A program made the translations under genes and the position numbers. Shown here one piece after another: positions 33,188-42,141 of a stretch of 42,159 nt of DNA. Positions within the stretch are counted from its first letter, which is position 1. Every line of letters begins with the position of its first letter. Source of the stretch: Opitutales bacterium. Its GTDB lineage: Bacteria; Verrucomicrobiota; Verrucomicrobiia; Opitutales; T3Sed10-336. The notes below the pieces were generated by a model. The model made no database searches. It saw only the letters and a program-made list of their open reading frames with translations, and was not told where the DNA came from. Location: NCBI GenBank assembly GCA_022565335.1, contig JAIUMY010000018.1:1-42159 (forward strand), given 5' to 3'.

Positions 33188-33760
33188 ATGTCCGAATCCC
33201 CCTCCGATCCCAAACCGAAGTATCGGCTGAGCTCTTCGCCGAGCGAAACTCGAAGCCCCGGCAGCCGCTTGCCGAGGTCCCGTCCGGAGAGGGCACAGAA
33301 ACCTACCTCGTTCGCCATGACACTGGTGAAAAACTCTCGTTTTCTACTTTACGTTTTCGTACTGGGAGGGTTGGTTTTCGCAATGATCAGCGGTTTCGGG
33401 ATTTTCGGCGCCCCGACCCTGGAGGAACAACTGGAACGCTCAGCGGCCGAATTCAACCGAAACCTTCCCAAGGAAATCCATGAGGATCTGCGATTGCGCT
33501 TCGTCAGCGCGGGCCCCGGAGAGGTTCTGACCTACCATTTCAAGCTCCCTAAGGAATCCCGCGAAGAGATTGATGTGGAAGCCTTAACGGCCACCCAGTC
33601 CGCTCTTCTCGAAGCCAATTATGCCGAAGCGGAGGAATGGACTAGCCTGCGCGAACGCGACGTGGAAATCCGCTACCAATTTGCCGACCAGGGGGGAGTC
33701 CCCTTCCTCACCCTGTCCACCCATCGCCCACCCTTCGATCCCCGCGAAGAAGAAAAATAA
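33188..33760 (+). CDS. Hypothetical single-pass membrane protein
   Basis: 190 residues, not recognised. The first ~45 residues are polar and Ser/Pro/Arg-rich, presumably cytoplasmic, then one transmembrane helix (FLLYVFVLGGLVFAMISGF, about 52-70). The extracytoplasmic domain (about 75-190) is acidic and reads like a small alpha/beta fold (LEEQLERSAAEFNRNLPKEI, RLRFVSAGPGEVLTYHFKLP). The ATG at 33188 is chosen; an internal ATG near 33317 would still keep the helix. It lies 124 bp after the zinc-ribbon propeller gene. Confidence 0.6.
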   Translation: MSESPSDPKPKYRLSSSPSETRSPGSRLPRSRPERAQKPTSFAMTLVKNSRFLLYVFVLGGLVFAMISGFGIFGAPTLEEQLERSAAEFNRNLPKEIHEDLRLRFVSAGPGEVLTYHFKLPKESREEIDVEALTATQSALLEANYAEAEEWTSLRERDVEIRYQFADQGGVPFLTLSTHRPPFDPREEEK

Positions 33761-33858
33761 ATTAAGCTCGATGAGGTCACAACCGAAACTGAAGTGACAC
33801 CTTTTCACCAGGACTCGATACTTAAATCCTACTTCTTGAATCTTAATTCTTAATTTAA

Positions 33859-34731
33859 TCAAGGTCCTCTCCAGGCAAGGGACATTAATTCGCAAAGGCG
33901 GCTTTCCGCGGTCGCGGTGGTTTTCGCGAGAAAACCATTGGCATGGGCAAAGTGCACATCCTCGCAACTTTGTATCGCGAGAAAGTTCAGCCTTTGGTCG
34001 TCGTTAAACCGGGAAAGACCATACCCTTCTCCGCGGCGGTCCGGATAGATCATACCAACAATTCGGTCTTTCCACCCTTTGCGCTCAATGTAACGTCCCA
34101 TCCCCATTGCCGGATCCTCCGGCAGAGGCTCGCTACGGGGGAGAAAAAAGACTTCAAATTCTTGCCCCGGGAACCCGCAGGAGAGAATTTTCCCCTCCTG
34201 ATCAATCTGTTGCAACCGAGCCCGCAGGTTTTCCAAAAAACCCCGGATATCCTGCCCAATCAGCTTCATCGTTTGCCAGAGAAAATGTCCTGGGTGAATT
34301 TGCTCGCAGGCCGAAAAAGCCCTTAGCAGCGCTCCTTCAATGGGAGAGTTGAGACGACGCAGCAGTTTTGGCTCGGTACCCAACCAGCGCGCCGTTTCGA
34401 TCAGCCCCCGCGAATCGAACCACTCCATCGGCTCCAACCAGTCGCAAAACTCCTGCGCATCCTGGTGCAACCCGAGTTTGCCTAAAACCAAGGTGACCGA
34501 ACAGGCTGGCGCCTGTTGGACGGAGAATTGATGATGGTCAAATAAATTGAGTTTTTCCTCATACCGGTGTCCTATATCCACTACACAAACTCCCGGATCT
34601 TCCAGCTCGGTAGGCGTTGGGTCGCGACGGAGAATCGGCGCGTTGGCCTCGGTCAAAAGAAGGCAGCAGGCAACAAACTCGTCTTTGTGGGCCGAGCCGG
34701 GATGAGTGAGAATAGTATGGAATTCGGTCAT
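33859..34731 (-). CDS. MYG1 family protein (DHH-like phosphoesterase/exonuclease)
   Basis: 290 residues from ATG 34731 (MTEFHTILTHPGSAHKDEF); the longer frame upstream overlaps the divergent AsmA-like gene and is rejected. Metal-site motifs are THPGSAHKDEFVACC and VVDIGHRYEEKLNLFDHHQF. The later ERKGWKDRIVGMIYPDRRGEGYGLSRF and CEDVHFAHANGFLAKT regions are typical of the MYG1 family. Eukaryotic MYG1 is a 3'-5' RNA exonuclease; the bacterial role is not established. Confidence 0.85.
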   Translation of the reverse strand: MTEFHTILTHPGSAHKDEFVACCLLLTEANAPILRRDPTPTELEDPGVCVVDIGHRYEEKLNLFDHHQFSVQQAPACSVTLVLGKLGLHQDAQEFCDWLEPMEWFDSRGLIETARWLGTEPKLLRRLNSPIEGALLRAFSACEQIHPGHFLWQTMKLIGQDIRGFLENLRARLQQIDQEGKILSCGFPGQEFEVFFLPRSEPLPEDPAMGMGRYIERKGWKDRIVGMIYPDRRGEGYGLSRFNDDQRLNFLAIQSCEDVHFAHANGFLAKTTATAESRLCELMSLAWRGP

Positions 34732-34819
34732 TAAAATAGCTACCCTAACGCAATCCCACCCCTTTTGACAAGGGACCATCCGGATTCCCCTCTTTTTCTT
34801 CCCCTCTTCTGAAAACCAA

Positions 34820-37800
34820 ATGAAAGCTTGGAAAATCATTCTTGTTGGGATCATTGCGATCCTTCTTTTTGCCGTCATTACGGTCGTTTCGATCATCAGT
34901 AGCGCTGGCCTGCAAACCGCACTGGTCAACCGCCTGCTCCCTCCCTTGGTTTCCGTCGAAAAAGCCCATCTGGGCTTTCGCGGACTGACCCTCGAGAACC
35001 TTCGCTTCCAGGAAGGCGAAACGTTATTTCTGACCGAACGTATTCGGGCCGACTTTCCGCTGATCCGAACCATCCGGACCCGCCAATTTGATATCCGGGA
35101 GTTAGCCATCGAGGGCGTTCTATTGGATTTGCGCGAATGGACCCCGACCCCGCGGGAGGAGAAGGAACCCCGCAGACCGGAAGATCCGCGAACGCCTCCA
35201 CCCGCGGATTCCGACCGTCCCGCCGGGCCGTTTGAGGGCATTCTGGCAGCCCTTCCGGCCTGGCCGGAATTTTCCATCGAGACCTTTCGTTTCAATGGAC
35301 GCATCCTCCTTCCCGGGGGAGAAGAAGAATTTTCCTTCGCGGCCTCCAGCGACAATCTTTCCTCAGCCGAAGAACTATCACTTCAGCTTACCGGGGAGTA
35401 TCGTAGCGAAAAAGCAGATACCTTTTTCCAGGAAATCTCCCTCACCCCTGAGCTGGCTTTGGTCTTTGATCCTCAAAGAAGGCTCACCTCGGTGCGCACC
35501 GATATTCCGGCCACCATCCTGCTGGCCCTGGAGGAGGGAATCGAAACGCATCAACTCCGGGTCCATGCGGAAATCAACTACTCCCCGGAAAACCGGGAGG
35601 AGACCTATCTCGCCTATCTCACCCATTCTCTGGCCGGCACGGAATCACGCGAGTTGGCTAAACTTTCCGGAAACTATCTTCAGGAACGCAATCTGGTTCA
35701 GTCAGACTGGCAACTGGCCTTTCATTCGGCGGAAACGGGAGAACTTCTCCGCCCCTGGCTACAGGGTAGTGAAATTCTCGCCGACGGTGAGGGTACCTTC
35801 CTTTTCGAGCCACCAGCCGACCGCGCTGAACTCGTTTACCGTTTGCAAATGGTGGCCTCGGATTTGCCGAACCTCGATCCCAGATTCGAAGCTTCACCGC
35901 AATTGCGCCTCGATTCCGCCGGAAAATTTCTGGTCTCTGCCGGAGAAAATAAAATCGAAGCCTTTCACCTTCTGCTTGATGACCCGATTTTGGAAAAACC
36001 TCTGCTCAGCGCCAACGCACACCAACCCTTCGGCATCAACCCCGAGGACTTCTCACCAATCCTGACAAATCCTGACGAGCCTATCTTTTCATTGGAAATT
36101 TTGGACCTTCCCGGAGCTTTGCTGAATGCCTTTCTTGCCGATTTCGATCTAAACCTCGGAGAAGTTGGTGGAGAATTCTCCCTGGAGTACGACGAGGGTT
36201 TCTACGCTTTGCAAACCCTGTCCCCCCTCCGTATCCATATTTTGCATCTTACTTCCCCGGACGGGGAAAAATTCCTCGAAAATGTCGAGGTGGTCGCCAA
36301 TCCCCTCTTTCAGGGCACTCCGGCGGGCTGGCAAGTCGGCTGGAACTCTCTGGAACTTTGGGAAGGGGATCATGCTCTGGTGCAGTCCGAAGCCAACCTC
36401 CTGCTTCCCCCGGAAGCGGGCGGGGCGTTTCAGGGCCAGCTGGAGTGGACGCTCGATTTGCCCCGGACCCTCGCTCAACCCTTGGGAGAACCTTTTCGTA
36501 ATTTGCGTCAGGGACAAGGGCAAGGGAACCTGCAGTTCCGGGCAACCGAAGAAACGATAAACGGAGAAATGCGCATTTCGTTGACCGACCTGGCCCTGCG
36601 CCGGGGCCGTGAAACTTTGGAAGCGGTCAGTCTCGAGAGTGATTTCGTAATACCATCCCGTGACGAAGCCTTCGCCTTCGAAATCCCCCTCCATCTCCTC
36701 TCCGGCGATCTGCGCTCCGAGCTGGACTTCGATGGCACTCTGGCCCTGACGCCCTCTCCGTGGATTGAAGCCACCTTGGAAGGCGAGGAACTGGCCGCGC
36801 AGCCGCTCCAGTTTTTGGCCAAAGCCTTTTCCAATCCCGACTACGAAGCCCCCGATCCCTCGCCCGAGCCGGATGAGGTCCCACTCTGGTCACCCTGGCA
36901 AGCGGATGTGAAAGTCTCTCTGGGCAAGGTCAGCGGTTGGGGAGGCCCCGATCTCGAGAATCTTTTTGCCCACGCCGAGGTCGGGGAAAACAAAGCCCGA
37001 CTAACCGAGTTTCGCACCGAGATTGCCGGCACCACCGCCCAAGCGACCGGACAATTGGTCTTCCGACCCGAAAACGAAAACATGCCCTATGCCCTGGAGG
37101 GAGACTTTACCTTGCCGGACTTTTCCTTCGCTACCTGGTCCCGCCAACGACAGCCTGATCGCACCCCCTTGTTGGAAGGTTTGCTAACCTTTGGAGCGGC
37201 CACCAAAGCAGAAGGCCCCAACCTTTCTTTCCTCGCCGACCGGGCCACCGGGGAATTTTCCCTCGAGGCCCGCGATGTTGTCGTGCGGGCTTTTGGAAGG
37301 GATCGGGCCAGTGGCACGATGGACACTCTTAGTGCAGTTGGACAAATTGGAAGTCTCCTCACTGGACGAAGGGAATTGGAAACGATAAATATCCTCACCT
37401 CCTATTTTCGACGCTTGGAAATCGACGAACTTTTCTTGCAAGCCGAACGGGCCGAGGATCTTTCCTTCCAACTCTCCAATCTCCTTCTTCGCAATCAGGA
37501 TCTGTTTCTCGAGGGCCGGGGCCATATTCCCTACGAGGAAGGCCAAACCCTTTGGCAAATGCCTCTCAACCTTTCTTTTGATATGGCCGTTGGCCCCGCC
37601 CTAAGCAGCGTTTTTGAACAACTCAATTTGCTGAAACCGAAAGGAGAGCCGGCCCCCATGGAGAATTTTCGTTCCCTGAACCGAAGCTTCACCATCGGTG
37701 GCACCGTGGGTGATCCTGACCCCCGCCCCATGTGGCGAACCTTAATTGACGCCGCCACCAATCGACTCCTGCAAAGGGACTCCAAGGAGCCCGGGGAGGA

Positions 37801-37864
37801 CGAGAAAAAAGAAGAGCGAAGCGAGGGCTTCCGGTTGCCCTCGTTTCCAGGCTTTGATCGTTGA
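34820..37864 (+). CDS. AsmA/TamB-like large envelope protein
   Basis: 1014 residues. One N-terminal signal anchor (KIILVGIIAILLFAVITVVSIIS, about 5-27) is followed by LGFRGLTLENLRF and IRELAIEGVLLDL, the beta-repeat start typical of AsmA-like/DUF748 proteins. A Pro/Arg/Glu-rich linker (about 113-135) follows, then long repetitive beta-strand sequence, and a C-terminal region (FRSLNRSFTIGGTVGDPDPRP) seen in AsmA-type proteins. Such proteins form beta-grooves carrying phospholipids between membranes. It ends 94 bp before the 3' end of the convergent ABC transporter gene. Confidence 0.72.
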   Translation: MKAWKIILVGIIAILLFAVITVVSIISSAGLQTALVNRLLPPLVSVEKAHLGFRGLTLENLRFQEGETLFLTERIRADFPLIRTIRTRQFDIRELAIEGVLLDLREWTPTPREEKEPRRPEDPRTPPPADSDRPAGPFEGILAALPAWPEFSIETFRFNGRILLPGGEEEFSFAASSDNLSSAEELSLQLTGEYRSEKADTFFQEISLTPELALVFDPQRRLTSVRTDIPATILLALEEGIETHQLRVHAEINYSPENREETYLAYLTHSLAGTESRELAKLSGNYLQERNLVQSDWQLAFHSAETGELLRPWLQGSEILADGEGTFLFEPPADRAELVYRLQMVASDLPNLDPRFEASPQLRLDSAGKFLVSAGENKIEAFHLLLDDPILEKPLLSANAHQPFGINPEDFSPILTNPDEPIFSLEILDLPGALLNAFLADFDLNLGEVGGEFSLEYDEGFYALQTLSPLRIHILHLTSPDGEKFLENVEVVANPLFQGTPAGWQVGWNSLELWEGDHALVQSEANLLLPPEAGGAFQGQLEWTLDLPRTLAQPLGEPFRNLRQGQGQGNLQFRATEETINGEMRISLTDLALRRGRETLEAVSLESDFVIPSRDEAFAFEIPLHLLSGDLRSELDFDGTLALTPSPWIEATLEGEELAAQPLQFLAKAFSNPDYEAPDPSPEPDEVPLWSPWQADVKVSLGKVSGWGGPDLENLFAHAEVGENKARLTEFRTEIAGTTAQATGQLVFRPENENMPYALEGDFTLPDFSFATWSRQRQPDRTPLLEGLLTFGAATKAEGPNLSFLADRATGEFSLEARDVVVRAFGRDRASGTMDTLSAVGQIGSLLTGRRELETINILTSYFRRLEIDELFLQAERAEDLSFQLSNLLLRNQDLFLEGRGHIPYEEGQTLWQMPLNLSFDMAVGPALSSVFEQLNLLKPKGEPAPMENFRSLNRSFTIGGTVGDPDPRPMWRTLIDAATNRLLQRDSKEPGEDEKKEERSEGFRLPSFPGFDR

Positions 37865-37883
37865 ACCGTAAAAGGCGCGGACC

Positions 37884-37925
37884 TCAAACAACCACCCGTT
37901 GGACGGGGTGGAACCGGTCCCTCCA
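37884..37925. repeat. Dispersed intergenic repeat, copy at 37.9 kb
   Basis: CAAACAACCACCCGTTGGAC then GGGGTGGAACCGGTCCCTCC. GGACGGG can pair with CCGGTCC (one mismatch) around GTGGAA. It lies between the convergent AsmA-like and ABC transporter genes, a position suitable for a transcript-ending or stabilising hairpin. Confidence 0.65.
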
Positions 37926-37957
37926 GAGTGGCGCCCGATCACCAATCTCTGGCGTCC

Positions 37958-39724
37958 TCAGGATTGCAGGGCTTTCATTTTACGGAAGGCACTATTCGGG
38001 CGATTGGCCAGTTCCTCATAGGTACCCCGCTCCAGAATCTCCCCGGACTCCATGACGACGACCCGGTCGGCATGACGAATGGTGGACAGACGATGGGCGA
38101 CAATAATGGTGGTCCGTCCCTGTATCAGCCGTTCAATCGCCTCCTGCACCAGCTTTTCGGAAACCACATCCAGGGCCGAGGTGGGCTCATCCAATAAAAT
38201 AACCCGCGGGTCCCGCACCAAGGCCCGGGCAATGGCCAGGCGCTGACGTTGCCCTCCCGACAAGCGGGCTCCGCTTTCGCCGATACGGGTTTCCAGGCCG
38301 TCCGACAAGCGGTCCACAAACTCACGCACATTGGCCGCCTGCAAAATCTCTTCCAGCCGGACCTCATCACAGTCACTGCTGCCGAAGAGAATATTTTCCC
38401 TGATCGTACCCTCAAACAAAATGGCCTCCTGGGGAACCACCGAGATGAATTTCCGCCAACTGCGCATGTCGAGATCCTCCATGTCGGTCCCATCCAGAAA
38501 AATCTTCCCCGCGGTGGGCCGGCGAAAACCTATCGCCAAACGCACCAAGGTGGATTTTCCACTACCACTGGGCCCCACCACAGCGACACTTTGCCCGGCC
38601 GGAATGTCCAAATCGATGCCCCGCAAAGCCGGGGCATCGCCTTGGGGATAATGGAAATCCACCCCGGCAAAAGAAATCTCCCCGCGCACCGAATCAACGG
38701 TCCGTTTGCCCTGGTTGTGCTCCAGGTCAGGGCATTCCAAAACTTCCCCTATCGACCGCACGGACTCCATGCCTTTGGCAATTTGTGGGTACAAATTCAA
38801 CAACATGGTGATGGTCATCAGCATTTGATTAAAAAGGGCCTGGAATAAGACTACATCGCCGACGGAAATCAGCCCTTGAAAACAGAACCAAATCCCCACC
38901 CCCAACATCATAAGATTGGCGAGTTGAAAGGTCACCCAACTGGAGGATTGGAACAATGCGTTAATACGGTCCAACCGACGCCCCCGGTAACGAACGCGAT
39001 CAAATTTTTCGTCAACCCGGTTGGTCGCACTATCCTCCACCCCATGGGCCCGGCTCATGGGGATCATCTCGATCATTTGACTCACCTCGGAGTTCATCTC
39101 TTCCAGGCTCTGGCGAAAATACCGATTTACCGGACGGATCTTTCCCCGGAAAATCCTCGTCAACCCAAGGGCCACCGGCAACACGGCTACGTAAACCACC
39201 AGCACCAAAGGCTGTTTGGTCGCAGTAATCACCACTAAAGCCACACTCGAAGTAATCGCCATGACCCCAAATTCTCCCAGTTGGTGGGAGGTCAATTGTA
39301 CCTGTTCAACGTCCCGCAAGACCTTGGTCTGCAAGCGTCCGGATTCGTTGTCGTCGTAATAGCGGATGGACAACTGCTGCAAACGCGTGACCAAAGCCCT
39401 CCGCAACCGCACCTCCAATTGCCGGGTCAAACGACTGAGCATGCTGATATAATAGGTATGAAAAGGGACATTCCCCGCCAGCAAAACCAACTGTACCGAG
39501 ACCCCAAATATCACCAAGGCCGGAGTTACCCCAGGCTCGCCGCTCACCCAATCAATCATCAAGCCAATAATCAAAGGCATTCCCCAGGAAGGTGATTGTT
39601 TGATCGCAAAAATGGTCAACATATACAAAGACTGCCACCACCGGCAATCGAGCCAACGCCACAACGTGCGAATTGGGGCGTTGCTTTGGTAGCCCCACTC
39701 AAGAAAAGCGGATGATGATTTCAT
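37958..39724 (-). CDS. ABC transporter, fused permease and ATPase (half-transporter)
   Basis: 588 residues: a six-helix exporter-type membrane domain (residues ~35-320) and an ATPase domain (~345-580). The ATPase shows Walker A GPSGSGKST, Q-loop VVPQEAILFEGTI, signature LSGGQRQRLAIARAL, Walker B VILLDEPTSALD and switch IIVAHRLSTIRH. It is an MsbA/MDR-like type I exporter that should act as a homodimer. The substrate is not predictable. It is divergent from the GH26-like gene; no second half-transporter is adjacent. Confidence 0.9.
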   Translation of the reverse strand: MKSSSAFLEWGYQSNAPIRTLWRWLDCRWWQSLYMLTIFAIKQSPSWGMPLIIGLMIDWVSGEPGVTPALVIFGVSVQLVLLAGNVPFHTYYISMLSRLTRQLEVRLRRALVTRLQQLSIRYYDDNESGRLQTKVLRDVEQVQLTSHQLGEFGVMAITSSVALVVITATKQPLVLVVYVAVLPVALGLTRIFRGKIRPVNRYFRQSLEEMNSEVSQMIEMIPMSRAHGVEDSATNRVDEKFDRVRYRGRRLDRINALFQSSSWVTFQLANLMMLGVGIWFCFQGLISVGDVVLFQALFNQMLMTITMLLNLYPQIAKGMESVRSIGEVLECPDLEHNQGKRTVDSVRGEISFAGVDFHYPQGDAPALRGIDLDIPAGQSVAVVGPSGSGKSTLVRLAIGFRRPTAGKIFLDGTDMEDLDMRSWRKFISVVPQEAILFEGTIRENILFGSSDCDEVRLEEILQAANVREFVDRLSDGLETRIGESGARLSGGQRQRLAIARALVRDPRVILLDEPTSALDVVSEKLVQEAIERLIQGRTTIIVAHRLSTIRHADRVVVMESGEILERGTYEELANRPNSAFRKMKALQS

Positions 39725-39871
39725 GATGCTTGAAAAATTCGTTGGTCACGGGAAATGAAAAAGGACGCCTGTCGAAACAGCGCCCCGTTGCTTGGTTTCT
39801 TAGAGTGCCGGGATTTCCACCCAAAGGTCAACCATGGAACAAACCCTCGTGCTCTTGTTCCTTCAAAAGCT

Positions 39872-40777
39872 ATGCCTTTATTCGCATCTTACCAAGAGCG
39901 CCAGAATTACGGCCAAAACCTTGAACCTGAAAACCGGATCCTTCACGGGGCGGGACAGGATGCCCAGGGCTTTGACGCCTATTGCCGCTTGGTTGGCGCA
40001 CCTCTGCATCCGGCTCTGTATATGACCTACACCGGATTGCGGAATCCCGAATCCACCGCCCAATGGGCGGATCGGCTGCGCCAAAATTTACTGGAGGAGG
40101 CCCGCCCCTACTTGCTGCCCCAAATCGGTCTTGGCATGACCAGGGACGGCAGCCCCGAGGAACACTACGAGCACCGGGTCGCCGAAGGCTACCATGATGA
40201 GGCTCTGGAAATCCTGGCCAAAACTTTGAAAGGTATCGGAAGCCCAGCTTTTCTGCGCATCGGGTACGAATTTAACGGACATTGGAATGGCTACCAGCCC
40301 GAAAGCTTCATCGCGGCCTGGAAATATGTGGTCGCTTTTCTGAAAGCCCGAAAAGTCGATTTTGCCTCCGTCTGGTGCTGGGCCAAGGAGGGCGATCCGG
40401 ATTTTATGAAATTTTATCCTGGCGACGAATTCGTGGACTGGTGGGGCATTGACCTCTTTTCCACCTCCCATCTTGATCCCAAGGACCCTTTTTACGACGA
40501 AGCACATAAGCATCGTAAACCGGTCATGATCGGCGAATCCACCGCCCGTTTCGTCGGCACTCTGGAAGGCCAAAAAAGCTGGGACCAGTGGTTTCGGCCT
40601 TATTTTGAAGTCCTTCAGCGCCAACCGGGCATCAAGGCCTTTTGCTACATTAACTGGAAATGGGATCGTTTTCCCCAGTGGCATGACTGGGGCGATTGCC
40701 GCCTCCAAATGAATCCGGTGGTGGCCGAACAATACCGCCGGGAAATCAGCAACCCGATTTACCAACACGTCAGCTAA
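39872..40777 (+). CDS. GH26-like glycoside hydrolase (beta-mannanase superfamily)
   Basis: 301 residues from ATG 39872 (MPLFASYQERQNYG). The (beta/alpha)8 clan A fold is indicated by the acid/base Glu133 in FLRIGYEFNGHWN and nucleophile Glu222 in PVMIGESTARF, with DFASVWCWAKEGD and VDWWGIDLFS between. These match GH26 or a closely related family; the exact substrate is uncertain. A longer reading upstream is possible (TTG/ATG from 39755), but its sequence looks non-coding. There is no signal peptide, unlike secreted mannanases, so it would act in the cytoplasm on imported sugars. No PUL or sugar transporter lies next to it. Confidence 0.8.
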   Translation: MPLFASYQERQNYGQNLEPENRILHGAGQDAQGFDAYCRLVGAPLHPALYMTYTGLRNPESTAQWADRLRQNLLEEARPYLLPQIGLGMTRDGSPEEHYEHRVAEGYHDEALEILAKTLKGIGSPAFLRIGYEFNGHWNGYQPESFIAAWKYVVAFLKARKVDFASVWCWAKEGDPDFMKFYPGDEFVDWWGIDLFSTSHLDPKDPFYDEAHKHRKPVMIGESTARFVGTLEGQKSWDQWFRPYFEVLQRQPGIKAFCYINWKWDRFPQWHDWGDCRLQMNPVVAEQYRREISNPIYQHVS

Positions 40778-40877
40778 AAGAAAGGCCAAAGGAAAAGTTA
40801 AGAACGAAGATGGCCGTAGCAAGTGAGCGCTCAGGAATGTTGCGCACAGGAACATAAGATCCGCGCTCGCGGTTGGC

Positions 40878-40898
40878 CCAAGCGGGGACCCCGCTTGG
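40878..40898. repeat. Perfect 9-bp inverted repeat
   Basis: CCAAGCGGG and CCCGCTTGG around GAC. The right arm recurs with its flank (CCCGCTTGGCGG) about 77 bp downstream. Confidence 0.65.
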
Positions 40899-40975
40899 CG
40901 GGATCCCTGCGCGGAGTGAGTGCTTCCAGCCAGGCACGCAAACCGTCCGCTAACCCGTAGGGCCTCCCGCTTGGC

Positions 40976-41025
40976 GGAGTGCCGCCCGTGAAGTGGCCCG
41001 CCTTGACCAAAGGTTGGCGCAGGCA
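40976..41025. repeat. Dispersed repeat, copy at 41.0 kb
   Basis: GGAGTGCCGCCCGTGAAG followed by a variable stretch and CAAAGGTTGGCGCAGGC; matches 33081-33132. Function unknown. Confidence 0.65.
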
Positions 41026-41330
41026 GACTGAAAACCGTTCCGAGACAACCCCTTCCAGACGGCACCACCGCGACGGCATCGCGCCAAGCACGAGCCCTAC
41101 AGCCGAAGATGAACGCCCGCCCTATCCCTAAGGTTGACGCATATGCGCTCAGCGAACGCATGTCCCGCTGAGCGGTGGTCCCGGTGAGCTTTCGCGCGGC
41201 GGGTACTTCCTCCGGCTGTTTTTCTTAAGTCATAAATTTTCCTTCTTACGTTATCTCCCAACCCGCTTCCGCCAAAATTCCGTTTGCCCTTAAACCAAAT
41301 CTTGCCGAGAATAAAAGGCCATTCCCTCCT

Positions 41331-42008
41331 ATGCTTTCTCTTCCCTGGACCAACGAAACCATTCATTTTCTCGACTTTGAGGGGAACGCCACCTCCGGGA
41401 TACTGGAATACGGTCTGGTCACCATGCGGCGCGGGAAAATTGTTGAAGTTTCTACCCGGCTCTGTCGGCCCAACGGACAAATCCGTCCGGAGGATATCGC
41501 CCTCCATGGCATCACTGCGGACCGGGCCGCCCCTTTTCCCCCTGTCCAAGAGGACTGGGAAACCTTTGCCCAAGCCCGTGAAAGTGGTCCCCTGGCCGCC
41601 CATTTTGCCTCTACCGAGAATTCCCTCTTGAAAAGCGTTTGGCCCTACCCCCGCCAGGCGCCGGACTTTTTTGGCTTAGGCGAGATGATCAGCGAATGGG
41701 GCCCCTGGATTGATACCGGCCGCCTCATTCCCGCCATCTTCGATGGCCTCACTTCGGCCAAATTGGAAACGCTGATCGAGGCTTTTGACTTACAGGAAAC
41801 CTTGGACCATTACGCTGGTGAGCTTTGCCCTCCGGACCGGAGTCACTACCACTGCGCCCTCTATGACGCGCTGGCCAGTGCCGTGCTGGTCGAAAATTTA
41901 AAGAATTATCCCGAATTCACCAACAAGCCGCTACTCTGGCTGCTCGAACATTCTTCCCCGGAAAAAACCCGCCGCCGCGGGCTTTTCCGCCAACGGAATT
42001 TGTTTTGA
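41331..42008 (+). CDS. DEDD-type 3'-5' exonuclease (DnaQ-like)
   Basis: 225 residues. The ExoI motif is FLDFEGNA (Asp15, Glu17), ExoII-like sequence is LHGITADRA then AAHFASTENSLL, and ExoIII is HYHCALYDALASAVL (DEDDh pattern). The usual Asp of ExoII is Glu here. The family includes DnaQ epsilon, RNase T and oligoribonuclease; the substrate is not known. It lies downstream of the long repeat spacer and has no obvious partner in the window. Confidence 0.8.
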   Translation: MLSLPWTNETIHFLDFEGNATSGILEYGLVTMRRGKIVEVSTRLCRPNGQIRPEDIALHGITADRAAPFPPVQEDWETFAQARESGPLAAHFASTENSLLKSVWPYPRQAPDFFGLGEMISEWGPWIDTGRLIPAIFDGLTSAKLETLIEAFDLQETLDHYAGELCPPDRSHYHCALYDALASAVLVENLKNYPEFTNKPLLWLLEHSSPEKTRRRGLFRQRNLF

Positions 42009-42067
42009 GAGACTTCTTTACCGGGCTCACCTCCCTTGCTAACAGAGACCTTCCCGGCCATTCGAAA

Positions 42068-42141
42068 CTGCGGCTAAAGCGCGCAGCTACCATGATTCCA
42101 AAGCGGTGCGCCCGGTACTGTAGCGCTGGCTTTAGCCTGCG
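42068..42141. repeat. Inverted pair of REP-like elements at the right end
   Basis: CTGCGGCTAAAGCGCGCAGC (from 42068) and GTAGCGCTGGCTTTAGCCTG (from 42120) are imperfect reverse complements, sharing GGCTAAAGC and its complement. A single related element lies at 29355-29379 (GTAGCCCGCAGCTTTAGC). Paired inverted elements like this resemble BIME units. Confidence 0.6.

Larger units (their letters stand above)
40778..41330. other. 553-bp palindrome-rich spacer without genes
   Basis: GC-rich between about 40850 and 41220, with several inverted repeats (CCAAGCGGG-GAC-CCCGCTTGG at 40878-40898; CCCGCTTGGCGG at 40890 and again near 40967; CCGCTGAGCGG near 41164) and the copy of the 33.1-kb repeat at 40976. 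Open frames on the minus strand here are not supported. 41221-41330 is A/T-richer and probably holds the promoter of the exonuclease gene. Confidence 0.7.

Noticed and set aside
34732..35355. Upstream extension of the MYG1-like frame
   Set aside because: The extension overlaps the start of the AsmA-like gene and the typical MYG1 N-terminus begins at ATG 34731.
40088..41161. Long minus-strand open frame opposite the GH26-like gene
   Set aside because: It is antisense to a gene with clear catalytic motifs, and the rest lies in palindromic repeat sequence; no family resemblance.
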